The notes under the pieces: generated by a model
What the model saw: only the letters and a program-made list of their open reading frames with translations
Databases searched by the model: none
What the model was told of the DNA's origin: nothing
Position numbers and translations under genes: made by a program
NCBI GenBank assembly: GCA_949752745.1
Contig: OX457024.1
Span: 47,186,490 to 47,250,489, forward strand
Length of the DNA: 64,000 nucleotides
Source of the DNA: Protula sp. h YS-2021
Lineage: Eukaryota > Annelida > Polychaeta > Sabellida > Serpulidae
Reading direction: 5' to 3'
Shown: positions 22,367 to 35,461 of the stretch, piece by piece
Numbering within the stretch: position 1 is the first letter of the stretch
Layout: the number at the start of each line of letters is the position of its first letter

Positions 22367-25300
22367 GGACACACACGGTATTGAGGACATTTGAGGTCGT
22401 TAAATTCTGTGCACGCCGAAATTGTGACAGTCGCATCTTTTGTCAGTCTGGCTTTTGCAGAAGCTTTGGAGCATTGATCATTTCGTGTAAAATTATGTTA
22501 AAGAATCAGTGAATCTTGCATTCTTGTAAGTATGAAAGTAATTGAATAAATAATTTTCTCAAAATGATATGTTTCATTTGCATGTTAAGTTTCTTCTGTC
22601 CTTCAGTATATATTATACATTTAAATGGGCCAAAAATTGCTAAAAATACAACTTCTCAAATATATATGTATGTAAATCTCTTTACACGTAAGTATTCAAT
22701 CTAGCGTTCTGAATTTTTTGCGGTGAAAACATACATATTGTAGATGTGCAACGTTGTCTTATATTTAAATTTAACGTGGATATGAAGAGGTAGCCGATCC
22801 CCTAATAGCGATCTTTCAGTTAGTTATTACCCAGTATGAACTCTGGTTAAGGTGAGTGCTTAGGGAACCATTGAATTATGTAGCTACATTATTATCTGGG
22901 TAAACTGAGCATCTTAGACCTGTCTGTTATTGGTCTTTCAGTTTCTGATCACCCCCCGCCCCAGTAACGGGAGGGTATAGTTATTACATTGTCCCTCTGT
23001 CCACCCGCGAGTCCAGGCTGCTTCTCCGAAACTATGGATTAGATTGTTTTGAAATTTCACACACTAAAAGAGCAAAAATTTATCTATAAAAATGACAGTA
23101 TTTCTCGGTCATTGGAACACCCTATGTTCAGAATATTATTAAAACTAGCACGGGGAATAGACGGAGCCCGCTAAAGTTGGAGCAGTTAATGAACGTTTCT
23201 GTCGAAGGTCCAGATTTGAGAAGTTTCGATTTAGTAGCTGCATTACGTTAATTGAAGAGAACTAGCCAAAAAATATTAGCCAAATAATTGGATCAGTGAT
23301 TGGGCTTGAATGGTAAAATTACAACGGACACTTTCCGCTGACTCTCTAAGTTTTATCACTTTGGAGCTGTTCTAGCGTTCCAGAAGCTGTACTGTATTAT
23401 TGAAGTTGATCTCACTGGGTTTCAGTATTTTTTCATGTAGATCCATGTAGTTTAATGTATTTCATTTTATTAAATTGTTACATAAGTTCTGATAATTTGA
23501 GGATGCAGTTATATTTTTGTTGTCAATAAACTAGTGTTTCACTTTAATGACATGAGCTCATTTCAGTAAGGTATGGACCCTTAAGTGTTACATATAGGCT
23601 CATTCTGATGTAAAATGTAAAATGTGATTTTACGCACTGGACCCAAAAGCTGGGAAAAACACTGACAGTGTTTTGGAATTTGGTAAAACTTCTCGTTTGA
23701 CATAATTTTGTCTGCAGCACTGAACGGTCTGCTGTCTCGAAAACTGTTTTTCTGATTTCTTTAAAACTTACCAATAACACATATACTGAAAACTGCCAGA
23801 GTGGATTATTTTTGAATAAAAACTTAGCTTTTGTCGGAATTTAAAAAAACGCAAAACTGTTAAAATTGTCAATCACTCTACAAAAATCTCTTTCAAATGG
23901 AAAATAAATACTGCAGGTGCACTTGCCCTGACCAAACAATTGATTTCATTGCCAAACATATTTGTTATTTTTTATAGATCAAACGCTATTCCACATGCAT
24001 CGGAGGCAAGCATATTTATTGATTTTGTTCAGAGACATAACACACTTTACTTTATTATCATTTTCACACTTTTCACCCTGTTACTGATTTGTTTGTGTCA
24101 ACAGAAATAACGCCAATACGAAATTCCAATATTAATAAGCCACTTTTTGAATAAATATTCTCGTTATTAATCTCTAATAGAAAAGCGGTGATGTCACATT
24201 TGTTTAAATTTCTTGCTCTCATCTTGAATAAAAATCTGAATGCTTCCTGTGTTTTATCCTTATGGAATTTCGTTTTTAGATTTAATCGTATTTTCTGGTA
24301 TCAAAAATTCAATTAGAGATTTAAGAATTAAATTTGTTCTATTACTTATTCTGTTTTTTGAATTCACCAATCCCGTTATTAATATCAAAGAAGGTTGGAG
24401 TTATGACATCAGTAATTCAAGTAATGATCAATATTTCAATTATTGATATCGAATTAAGTTAATGAATTCAATAAAAAATTATTTTAATATAAAAAAAATT
24501 GAATATATGATATTGAAAAATTTAACCGTAAAAACATATATAACAAGCATAAGCACATATAACGAGTACTTAATTTATTTTATATAAATTTATATGAAGA
24601 ATTTGGCTGAATATTACGGAATGCCAGTTTCACATTTATTAGGCAGTTATTGATATCAAGAAATTTCTGTTCTCTATAATTATATTTTGACATCTCCAAA
24701 TGTATTTTTAATCTCAAAAACAAATCTCAATAAATATTTAGATATATCAAAATATATTTATTTATATCTAAAATGACCTAATGATCCCTAAAATTGACTT
24801 TTAGAGATGAAAAGTTCAATTTTTGACGCAGTTTCTTTTCTTTTCTTTATTGATATAAAAAATTTATTTTAGACATGATTTTTTTTCAGAATGAGACTTT
24901 AATTTACATTCTGAAATCTGCAAAAAAGTAATTTTTATATCAAAATATCGGTCTTTTGTTTATACCTAATTTTCAGAAGCAAACATCTGTAAATGAAATA
25001 ATGACTGCTCCCTGCATACAGAATTTTCTTCTAATTTTTTACTGCACAAAAAAGAAGCAATTCTTAAGCTCAAAACTTTTATTGCTACTACTGATATCAA
25101 TTATGAAAATTTTCAATTTTATTCCAACATCTGCCTCCCTTGAGATTTTTGAAGTTTGTAGAACTGATTTTTTGACATCAAAAAAAATTTTGCCATCTAA
25201 AATATAATTATTGATAGCAAGCAAAATATACCATAATGAGATGTACATTGATTTATTGATATTTATAATCTAAGTAATTAATTTCTGGTATGAATTTCAT

Positions 25301-25379
25301 CACTGTTTTAATTTATGATATCACTAATTATTTTTTGATATCAAGAAATAATGATTGATTTTGAAAATAAAGAAATATC
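22367..25379. other. Gene-free AT-rich stretch
   Basis: No gene seen. A segment near 22636-22740 (GCCAAAAATTG.TAAAAAT, TAGCGTTCTG.A) resembles 21354-21460 just upstream of the Tc1 relic in direct orientation. From about 24400 the sequence is extremely AT-rich with many TGATATCAA-type words. Confidence 0.45.
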
Positions 25380-25389
25380 AATGAAAACG

Positions 25390-25443
25390 ACATTTCACAC
25401 ACCTCCACATTTCACACACCTCCACATTTCACACACTCCTCAT

Positions 25444-25460
<17 letters not shown>
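25390..25460. repeat. Minisatellite, CATTTCACACACCTC unit
   Basis: About four copies of a 15-17 bp unit (CATTTCACACACCTCCA) in tandem, one with an ACTCCT variant, ending where the larger duplication begins. Confidence 0.85.
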
Positions 25461-26369
<909 letters not shown>

Positions 26370-27978
26370 TTGGAATTAAACGTGCTTATCTTTAGAAATA
26401 ATCTCACTTGAGAATATATTTTTGTTGGAATAAAAAAAAAACTAAGATCACTCTCAGATATACAGAATACAATTTGCACTTCGGTTTCTTTTATAGCATT
26501 AGATCCGTCTACCAATGTGCAAGATCAGTTTGTCTGGTTCGTGTACCGAATGTTTCAACATCCATGGACATTCGTGACGTTATGTTCTCTATGCACGGCC
26601 TGGAGGCGCTTAAAAATATCACATATACTGTATAAATTAAGCATACTGAGTAAAAACAGATTTTTAAACCTACTTATATTAGATGCCAAATCATATCAGC
26701 TGTACCAGCAAGTTGGAATGGTAAATTTGTTGTGTTCTGTTTAATGGATATTAAAAGCAAACAGATATGCTATGGTTAAAACTATTTGAAGGTCAGCAAT
26801 CATTCTATTTATTTCTGATGCGATCATTTGTGTTTGTGATATCACCCATCGAATTATTATAATTATTTTATTATTTTTGGTAAATGTTAAAATATTTATA
26901 GATTTCACAAATTCATTATTTTTTTCACATCAAAAGGGTCAGAGCCCCTAGAGAGAGTGGAAATCTACCCAAAACTATTTAGCTCCATAGTAAGCATGAC
27001 AGAACGCAAGCAAATTGGAATGAATGAATAATCCATCTTGAACAAAATGCAGAAAAAAAAATATGGCCGCACATTAAATATTTGGTCAGTTATTTTTCAA
27101 GCGGCTTTATAATATGCGTTTGCTCTGCAGTAAGATCAGTAGCAATTACTAAGTCCAGCTCAGTGACTTATTTTAAAGAACATCAGTTCACAGCAAGCAG
27201 CATGTGCAATAGCAACTAGCCACTCCTCGGATATTTTCATCAGGGGGGTGGGGTGGGGGGGGGGAGGCTGCAAAGTTATCCTTACATATCTCTACTATTC
27301 TACATAAAACTTACTCGTATAATGGAAATCTCCAAGAATATCTTCACTCAAAACATTTACGACTGGTACGGTTAGCTTACCTGTTATTTCATTTTAATGA
27401 AACAACCCCAAAAACCAAAATTCAGCCACACCCGTATATGGCATAAAAATAATATGTAAACTTTCAAGCCATTTTGTATACGTTAATCCTTGCAAAAGTT
27501 TATAACATAAAAAATTAAAAGCAAACAAATTCGGGCTATGATAACACGACAAAGGACCTTGGATTTTGCCCCCTTTCCGCCACCCCTCCTCCCCGCCCCC
27601 CCCCCCCACAACTTCCCAAATAAAGCAGCTTGGTCCTCCCGGCACATCTCCTTTTAAGCAGATTATTATTTAAGGATTGTTGTCCTTAAACAAATGTGAG
27701 GATATTCAGATAGATGGCCTAATACGTATTTATAGCTTCAGTCTATTTAATCGCTTATTTTTGGTATAACTGTGAATAATTTGGCAAACAGTACGCACTA
27801 ATTAATTTCCTTAATTAAATTCTTAAAATGCCAGCATTGCTTTTCGAATTTTAGAATGCACCACTACATAAGCTAAACCAGTGTTGTATTTTATAAAACT
27901 AGATAACTTCTCTATTTTAAACTAAACTTTTGCTAAAGACTTTAAAAAATGGCGTGTTTGACACTGTCCACTCGCAGG
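26370..27978. other. 3' flank of FoxA copy 2, no further gene
   Basis: No supportable gene. Holds a G run (27245-27263) and a C run (27594-27607) of the kind seen at Ginger1-like ends. A possible ATTAAA poly(A) signal on - lies near 27744-27749, about 230 bp past the FoxA stop. Confidence 0.45.
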
Positions 27979-29262
27979 TCACAGTGCGACGGCCGATTGA
28001 GGAGTGAAACTTCTGTAATAGCCCGACTCAGTCGCATGTTGTTGCGACTGTGTTGATGCAGCTGCTTGGGACTCCTTATTAAAAGACGAGCCCGGTATCA
28101 TGAACGGCTGGGGCACTTGTCCATAAGAGCTGGCGCCATAAGCTCCAGGCATACCGACATACATTTTCGTGTCCACAGCGTTAGGATCCTGCCCTGACAT
28201 TAGGTTATTAATTGAAAATGGATGTGCAAATTGTGACGCCATGATGTGACCTGGATACACAGGATAATGTTCTGATCCTGGAGGAAAGTATTTTTGTTCA
28301 TCTGGAATATAGTGCTGAGCGGTAAGAGGAGTGACAGCTGGCATGCCGGCGATGCACTGCTCCTGTTTAGGCTGCAGACCCGGCGGTGTATCAAGCATTC
28401 TACCTGCGTGTGACTTCTTCATGGACTGCTCTTCTGCCTGTTCTGCTTGTTGATCCCGCTTGATTTCACACTGGACGTCATTGTCTGACACAGAATTTGG
28501 CTTTTCCTCCTGGCAATGCTCACCACCCTCTGTAGACTGTCCGCTTCCAGCCTGTGCCCCAGGGTGCACTGTGCCGCTTCGATGTAATTCACGTACGTCT
28601 TGCTTCTTGGGGCACTTAAATCGTTTCTGACGCCGCAGATAGCAACCATTCTCAAACATATTTCCAGCGTCTGGATGAAGAGTCCAGTAGCTACCTTTAC
28701 CCGGCTTTTCCGGGGCTCTCGGCACCTTAATAAAACAGTCATTGAAGGATAAACTGTGTCTGATAGAGTTCTGCCAGCGTTGTTGATTCTGTCTGTAGAA
28801 TGGAAACAAGTCCATGATAAAACTGTAAATCTCATTCAGTGTCACCATTTTGCTGTTGCTGTTCTGGATGGCCATTGTTATGAGGCTGATATAGGAGTAT
28901 GGCGGTTTGGCGTGGGTGTAGCTACGGCGATATCCCTTCATATCACGGCTTTTGTCGTAACAGGTGTCCATACCCATAGGGGACATACTTCCGTTCACGG
29001 ACGTGCCAATCATGCCTTGTCCCATGCCGTTGATGCCATAACCCGTGCTCATGGCGTTCATGGAATTCATACCACCCATCATAGAACCCATGCCAGTCAT
29101 AGCACTCATGGCGCCACCCATCGCAGTCATGCCTGGCGTATATGTCATCTGGGAGGCCATGTTGTACGTGTTCATGGCGTTGTTCATTTGGGTCATGGCG
29201 TTGTAAGACGAGGCGGTGGCGGAAGTACCGTCGTACACCGATTTACTTGGTAACTGCATCAT
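27979..29262 (-). CDS. foxA: FoxA-class forkhead transcription factor, copy 2
   Basis: Single open frame of 427 aa on the - strand encoding a nuclear DNA-binding regulator. N-terminal residues 1-100 are Met/Gly/Ser/Asn-rich. The forkhead domain spans about 109-221 ([18 protein letters not shown] through [11 protein letters not shown]) with the intact recognition helix [13 protein letters not shown]. The FoxA C-terminal motif [10 protein letters not shown] is at 347-356, and the tail [14 protein letters not shown] is nearly the same as in copy 1. ATG 29262 has A at -3 (AAACCATG), as in copy 1. The two proteins differ mainly in the linkers between these blocks. This copy keeps the more usual FIKVP and DAGNMFENG wing sequence, so it is probably the less derived duplicate. 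It converges with copy 1, the two stops about 25.1 kb apart. Confidence 0.96.
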   Translation of the reverse strand: MMQLPSKSVYDGTSATASSYNAMTQMNNAMNTYNMASQMTYTPGMTAMGGAMSAMTGMGSMMGGMNSMNAMSTGYGINGMGQGMIGTSVNGSMSPMGMDTCYDKSRDMKGYRRSYTHAKPPYSYISLITMAIQNSNSKMVTLNEIYSFIMDLFPFYRQNQQRWQNSIRHSLSFNDCFIKVPRAPEKPGKGSYWTLHPDAGNMFENGCYLRRQKRFKCPKKQDVRELHRSGTVHPGAQAGSGQSTEGGEHCQEEKPNSVSDNDVQCEIKRDQQAEQAEEQSMKKSHAGRMLDTPPGLQPKQEQCIAGMPAVTPLTAQHYIPDEQKYFPPGSEHYPVYPGHIMASQFAHPFSINNLMSGQDPNAVDTKMYVGMPGAYGASSYGQVPQPFMIPGSSFNKESQAAASTQSQQHATESGYYRSFTPQSAVAL

Positions 29263-30730
29263 GGTTTATACATTTGCTAAATTCCTTCCACACAAGCACA
29301 TTCAAAGTATATTTTCTTTAGCTATATAGCGATTCTTATTGAAGTATTCGGATAGTATTTTGAACCTTTTCAGCTAATTATATTTAATTCCCGTACTCAA
29401 GTTCATATTTTTTAAAGCAAGAATAATATTTTTACTACAATATTATCTCTTTCTCCGAAAGTGTGTCAGTCAAATAAAGATTTTCCAATAGCCAAGGGGA
29501 TGTTAGCTATGAATAAACACAGTTCTGTGTAACTTTCTTGTAAATAGTTAATAACAAAGTATCATTAAACTGTTTTCTATACACACTACGTTGTCTCATC
29601 ATCAGTTAGAAAGCAAAACAATTGTTTATAGCTTTTTACTTTATTGCAACTTAAACCATAAATTATCCAATTTGATATTTTCAAAGGCAGAAAACTATAA
29701 TATTTAAGCCTTACTCAAATTGTTTGCTATGAAAACTCATGAAAAAGTAATGTTCAACAAACTACCACAAACTGTACAAATGAATCAAATCTGAAGCAGA
29801 GTAGTTCGATAGCTGTGTGTTAATTTGTGGGAGAACCATAAAAAACATTGTGGAGAACAGAGAATGACACATGATAAACAAAAGCCTATCACTCAGTTCT
29901 TGATAAATATTTACCTGACATCTCACTGGCCAAACAGTCAAAAATTGACCAACACAAGCCCGCCCACATTTATGCACAACGAAATCCAATAGACTGGTAA
30001 AGAATGGAAACATATATAAAAAATAATGAGCAAGGTTTTGTGATGAAGTTTAGTTTGCTTATGTGTACACGTAAAAGCGCATCTGGTGATCACTGTGTTA
30101 ACTGTTAGTGTGACCAGCCTAGCGTTCAGTGGAAAGCATCTTTTCTGGTCTTTTAATGGGTCTCAATACTACATGTAAAATAGGACAAAGGACTGTAAAA
30201 TTTATAACAGGCATGTCATCGAAAGATGAAATTAGCATGGTTGCTGATGACCCCTGTTACTTCATTCTGTTGCTCTTTTCTCGCTTAACGCACCTTATGT
30301 TATTTTGGAAGGGTGACTTTAGAGCATCTGACATTTTTCAGCTTCACTCTGGAATTGATTATGTAAGTTTCATGAAATTTTTGTCATGAGTTTCACAATA
30401 AATGTATTCAGCTGCTGATGGGTATGCACAATTTTGTTTACAGGATCCATGGTAACACACCTCACAACGTTTCTCCTGGTAACAAATTGCCTATTTATAA
30501 TTCGTCTGGCCGTAAGTCGTTTAGAAAGGGCGACAGAATTATGGGGGTGGGTGCTGGGTGGGGGGGGGGGGGGGGTGGAGCAGTTGTTTTGTACAAGCAT
30601 TTTCTTGAACATCTTCCCTTTGCTAACCTTGGAGCTCTAACTTTGTACTTTGGGGTAATTTTTCGCCAGGCGCATTGTTTCACCAGGAGTATGGCCACAA
30701 GGGCTGCTGTTGAGATGCCACTGTAATACC
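29263..30730. other. Upstream flank of FoxA copy 2
   Basis: Presumably 5' UTR and promoter of the - strand FoxA gene. A CTATATAGC word at about 29322-29330 is a possible TATA-like element, unproven. A G run (about 30559-30576) marks a repeat. No gene seen. Confidence 0.4.
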
Positions 30731-30743
30731 GCCATCATGTGGG

Positions 30744-30912
30744 TTGCTTGGTTGGTTTATTGGTGCTTTAAGTCCCTTTCAGCGATCACAGCGCTATATC
30801 AGGACTACACTGCCACATTATACTGAAATGGACCATTCCAGTTTGAATCCCTAGGGGGATCATAACTGAGTGCACGGCAAAAAAGGCACGAGCAGGATTC
30901 GAACCCGCACCG
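30744..30912 (-). mobile_element. 5'-truncated tRNA-derived SINE with 13-bp target duplication
   Basis: Flanked by GCCATCATGTGGG at 30731-30743 and again at 30913-30925. Read on -, it starts with GGTGCGGGTTCGAATCCTGC, a tRNA T-arm containing the pol III B box, then GTGCC and a T run, then a body with GGGATTCAAACTGG and ending AATAAACCAACCAAGCAA. The A box half of the tRNA is missing, so it is a truncated retroposed copy, not a tRNA gene. Confidence 0.82.
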
Positions 30913-30925
30913 GCCATCATGTGGG

Positions 30926-31639
30926 AGTGAATATGAAAGGTTAAATTTTGTACATGTACAAAAGTTTAAAAAAATCTATTTTGTTTATATTTGAATATTT
31001 AAAAACTGACAATAACCTAAGGACACAAAAAGGTACTTTTGAATTTTTCAAAATGTTACTAAAAGGAGTATGATTAAGTGCGAATCACACTGTGTAAATG
31101 TTAAACACAAAGTTCGATATCCTATACTTAGTAACATGCGATTTTGTAATATTCTGTTTGATTATTTGTTTTAGACAGTATATTAATATTTATTTCAAGG
31201 TATCGGAGTGTAAAACTGAATTTTAGATATCTGAAATTCAATGTTTGGCATGAAAAATCAGTTATTTATATCTAATTTTATCGAATCAATTTTAAATATC
31301 TAAAATTACTTGTTGATATCTAAAATACATTTTTAGATATCTAACATCTTAATTACTTAAAACTGTGCTTACCGTTGCTTTTTAGAAATCTGAAATTTAT
31401 ACTGATAGAGAAAAAAGAAAAAAAATTATACTGAAAAGGGAGGTTTATTTGTTGATCTTCAAATTGATCGGTTTTTTGAGAGTTTCAACAGAGAAACTTT
31501 AACACAATCTTTTTCATACACAGGAAACTCATAACACCGTTGTTTTCGCAGTTCAACAAAATATGCAACTGAAACACAACAGGGATCACACTTTTACCTT
31601 TCACAAAATGTTGATGTGAGAGGTGCTGCTTGACGTAAA
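30926..31639. other. Gene-free stretch with repeated ATATCTAAAAT words
   Basis: No gene seen. Between 31220 and 31345 the word TATCTAA(A/T) occurs several times, resembling the AT-rich words near 24.7-25.3 kb. Confidence 0.4.
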
Positions 31640-32011
31640 GAGAAAATTGTTACCGTAAATGAGCAGTTATGAACACCATCCAAATATTATGGTACTCCAA
31701 ACCATTGTGACGCCAGCACGAAAGCGACAGACTTACCTAACAGAAACCATGGCGTTTCCTGATCCGTCTGCATACTATACTACGCGTTGGTGCCCATCTG
31801 TACGGCAAACCTGGAACACGGGCTCTGCTAAAATGAGTTATCGACAAAGCACTTTCTCCAAGGGTCTCGTCTGATCGTGAGTTTTCGCCTAACGCACTTG
31901 ATTTCGATGTCTTTGGCCATTCAACAACATTCCCACGTATGGTCGATGAGCGTCATCAGGGAGGCCCCTAATGACTGTTTTTGCACTCACCTGGTTATTT
32001 GTCCTTCCCGG
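31640..32011 (-). pseudogene. Tc1-type transposase fragment, cut at CCGG
   Basis: On -: NNQVSAKTVIRGL, HRPYVGMLL, then VFQVCRTDGHQRVV, YADGSGNAMV and FRAGVTMVWSTIIFG, matching the middle of Tc1 transposases in order (HTH end, RPYVG, the region after the first Asp, G..VMVW). It has many stops. The 5' part is missing: coding similarity stops at the CCGG at 32008-32011, where the Ginger1-like end begins. Confidence 0.72.
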
Positions 32012-32545
32012 TATAGCAGGTATCTTGTCCTGTACAGCTTCTCCCCGGGGAAGATAGACTAGTCTATCCTCCCTCCCCACCACCAGCACCACCTGGTATA
32101 TTTTGCCCCTGTTCAACTTCCCCACCCAGGCTAGCTGCCCCCTTCTTATTTTCTCAGTTATTTTCTTTCTGTCCCCTGTTCAGCAGCCCCACCCAGTCTG
32201 GCTTCCCCTCCCTGTTTTTCTCCATTTATTTTTCTTTCTGATACTGAATCAAAGGCTCAGTTGCAACCCCTCTTTATCATTCCTGTAACATACGACTCTG
32301 TGATCACCAAAAATAGTAAGATTAAATCTGATTGCTTAATCCCCTTCGCGTTTCCCATGGCAATTACATCGGCGCTGTATTGAAATATTGAAATCAATTC
32401 ACAGCTCTTTCGTTTTAATTTTTAATTATACAACAGGCGGCTATAAAACAGCTCGTTAAGAAATCTCGTGCAATTTTAAGTTGCGGCATAAGATTTTGCT
32501 CCTGACGGTAAGTATAAATTGGAAGCCTTTCACCACCTGGTACTT
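32012..32545 (+). mobile_element. Ginger1-like left-end fragment
   Basis: Preceded by CCGG (32008-32011) and starts TATAGCAGGTATCTTG, resembling the inverted end TGTAACAGGCTATCTT of the 7.35-kb copy. It continues with ACAGCTTCTCCCC and iterated CTGTTCA.CTTCCCC.CCCAG.CTAGCT words, then a block shared with 41.1-41.3 kb (-) and 56.6-56.9 kb (+): ATCGGCGCTGTATTGAAAT, then an exon-like GCGG...AAACAGCTCGTTAAG and the donor CTGACGGTAAGTATAAATTG. Right end not found. Confidence 0.6.
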
Positions 32546-33571
32546 GTAAATGCGTACATAATAACATGCTGTACGTTATTAAAGATTTAACACCGAGATG
32601 TATTTATAATAAGCAAAATATGTTAGATTTTAGCAAAACGTCGTTTTACATTTCCTTTCCACTTGAAAAACTCGAATTTTGTCTTCATATGCGGCATTAA
32701 TCAACGCGAGTCCATGCTTCTTGAATTTTTCTTTTCTCACTTTGATTATTTCCTTTCCTTCTTATTAACAGCCAGCACCTAATTTTATTTGTGTATTTAG
32801 CGGTTTAGCAAGAACGAGCTGCGTTCAGATGCGGCGACTTCACAAAACTATCGCAAACAAGACGTAAGTAATTTACCGACTGGGAGCTTGCCATGAGCCG
32901 TGGCTTGAAACTTCGTGTGCAGTAAAACTACTGTCTGCAAGCGGCAGATGCGTTGTTATAATAGTAATACTTCATTCTGAGTGCGTACGATATTGTTTTT
33001 TTGCCTGAAGCCGTAGGGCCGTACGGACCGACCCCGAAGGGGGAGGTCCGTACACGCCCGAAGGCTGTTATGCCTACTTTTGTTATTTTTATGTCGTTCT
33101 TCGAAATTTTACCACCATTTACCACTATTTTTGCACTCAGTATGCTCAGATGGGGTGACGCGTAATCGGTACTGCGGTCAGTGAGCTTGAAATTTGACTC
33201 GGTTTTGCACTTAAGAAAATAAATGTTAAGTATTTTTTTGCTACGTGTAATGATTATTTCTGACGTAATATCCCTCCCCCAGCCGCGGCATTATATCGGT
33301 TATATCTTTATTAATTTCAAATCAATGCACACAAAATCACCCGAAGGACGTGTGTAAAATTACCAACAATTTACCCTTAAAAATAAATATTTACCTTCAA
33401 AAATATTTTCCTTTCAGTCATCAGTGATAGCACACTTTAATTTATGTGCCTTAAACTCATGTGGTTTAAGGATACTTCGGATCACTTCGGCAAAATAGGC
33501 AAAATGCTTCGGATCACTTATAAAATCATAATTTCACTTCGGGTCCTGACGGACCCCAGTAAAATTCCTAA
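32546..33571. other. Gene-free stretch
   Basis: No gene seen. A GC-rich inverted motif at about 33003-33066 (GCCTGAAGCCG...CGGACC..CC..GG.GGTCCG...CCGAAGGC) can fold back. Just left of the DIRS terminus, CTTCGGATCACTT-type words recur at 33476-33530. Confidence 0.4.
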
Positions 33572-33609
33572 TTTTACTTCGTGATCCTACGTAAGGTCTA
33601 ACACTGCTT
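33572..33609. repeat. Inverted terminal repeat, left arm
   Basis: Contains CTACGTAAGGTCTAACACTG; reverse complement recurs at 37565-37602 with a single C/G difference. Confidence 0.92.
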
Positions 33610-33623
33610 GTTCAAAGCCTAAA

Positions 33624-34222
33624 TCATGCCATTAGCACTCTAGCTTGAAAATTTTTCTTGTCCTCGTCTATGGGCCTCCTATAATGTCTACGAAAAGTCC
33701 CCGCTGACTTCCAATTTGCCGCCTTCATGATCAAATCTATCGAGACCCCCACATTTGCCGCCTTGGAGTTAGAGGCCCCCCTGGTTGAATGAGCTGTCCA
33801 AACCGAGGTATCAATGCCCGCAGCCCCCAGCAACCTCTTCAGTCATCCCGCTATCGTGCTAGAGACTACCGGTTTAAAGGAACTCGATACACTCAAAAAC
33901 AGATTAGCCCCATCCCCAGCCCGAAGGGGCCGGGTTTTTTCCAGATAGGTCTCGAGACATCGTATTGGGTCAACATCTGGGTCTCCGGGCAGCGAAAACA
34001 GTTCTACTGCGGGACACTTCGACCCGGGCCTACGTGTCTTTGTGAGACTCTTTGCATAAAAAATGACCCGTTCCTCAGTAACCACCATATTATCAGTGTC
34101 TAGGGCCCCTAAATCAGACGATCTACAGAAGTAGCTAAGGCCATCAGCATAGCCAGTTTCCACGTTAATTTTCTCAACTCCATACTTTCGTTAGGCCACC
34201 AATTCCTCAAAAAATCCAGTAC
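33624..34222 (-). pseudogene. DIRS tyrosine recombinase
   Basis: On -: RKLTWKLAMLMALA, then after a one-base frameshift CRSSDLGALDTD with the first catalytic Arg, RVIFYAKSLTKTRRPG, LETYLEKTRPLR, an in-frame stop near 33840, then MLGAAGIDTSVWTAHSTRGA holding the H-S-T-R pair, DLIMKAANWKSAGTF with the Trp, and RRHYRR with the nucleophile Tyr. All catalytic positions (R, H..R, W, Y) are visible. One stop and one frameshift separate it from an open frame. It integrates the circular DNA copy of the element by family knowledge. Confidence 0.88.
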
Positions 34223-35461
34223 CTACCTAACGTCCCAAAATGTCGCGTATTTTAGCGTGGATGGGTTGGCATTAAAAATGCCTGCCATGACCCCAACCGC
34301 CTCTGGATGTTGCCCAATAGGCTGCCCATCGACCCGCGGGTGAACCTGGGATATACCTGATCTGCACCCATTAATCGTAGAATATTCACACCCCTTTTTA
34401 TGCAGCAAAATGGGCGGTTCCACCAACCTTTCTAGCAGATTCGGATACCATGATTGCGCTCGCCAAGCCGGTGCTATCAAAGTCAGTTCTGCCCCCTCTT
34501 TCTGGATTTTCTTCAAAATTCGTCCGATCAGGCAAAACGGTGGAAACGCATAGGCCTGCTGCTCCTTCCAATTCGATCGCAACGCATCCGTGCCCATGGC
34601 CTCTGAATCCGGTTTCCAGCTGTAAAACATCCTGACTTGTGCATTCAATCCGTCTGCAAAAAGGTCTAGCTGAAACGGACCCCATTTCCGTTCCAATAGC
34701 CGGAAAACCTCCCTGGACAAGCTCCAGTTGCCCGAAAGGGCATTGGCCATCGGGTTTTGATCGCCCGGCAGATAGATCGCCGAAAGAGCTATTTTCTTCT
34801 CTATGCAAAACTCCCAGATTTTCGTTGCAATCTATAACAACCGCCTTGACGCAGTGCCTGCCTTCTTGTTCACCTGTGCCACTGCCGTTATATTGTCCAT
34901 GTGCAGAATCAAATGTATGTCGGTCATTCGCCGTGCAAACGCTTTCACTGCCAGTGTGGCAGCCTTCAATTCCTTGGCATTGATATGCCAGTCCCTTTCC
35001 TCTGCTGACCAATGCCTCGCTATCTTCCAATACGTCGTCCACGCTCCCCATCCTTCCCCGGACGCATCCGTTGTTATGTGGTATTCTTCCCTGGGGTTCA
35101 ACAAGGACTTCCCGTTTGTCGCCGCGGAATTCTGCACCGGATCGAGTCTTGGCGGCATTCCGGCCCCAGAGACACCTCTGTTTCGTAACTCTGTCCTCTC
35201 ACCAGCGCTTTCGCGCTCGCCATTTGGAGATGGCGATAGTGCAGTGGTGTCGGAAGAACCGCCTGGATCGAGGACCTTAATCTCCATACCAACTTTGCTA
35301 GCTCTCGAACACTTACCTTGTTCTTCCTCAACATTGACCTGCACTCGGCTACGATCCTTTTTAACTTCCCGATCGGCAGCGAAAGCGTCATTTCGACCGA
35401 ATTTATCACCATCCCTAGATATTCCATTACCTAACAGGGTACTTGTACCGTCTTCTCCCAA
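34223..35461 (-). pseudogene. DIRS RNase H and linker region
   Basis: On -, one frame gives YHITTDASGEGWGAW (first RNase H acidic residue in TDAS), RHWSAEERDWHINAKELKA (E) and LHMDNITAVAQVNKKAG (D). Continuing after a stop: NWSLSREVFRLLERKWGPF, LDLFADGLNAQV, YAFPPFCLIGRIL and LIAPAWRAQSWYP, the linker conserved in DIRS pol. The frame is interrupted near 34832 and 34750. Confidence 0.85.

Noticed and set aside
30880..30912. Possible tRNA gene (T-arm with GGTTCGAATCC on -)
   Set aside because: No A box, anticodon arm or acceptor pairing; target duplications show it is a truncated SINE.
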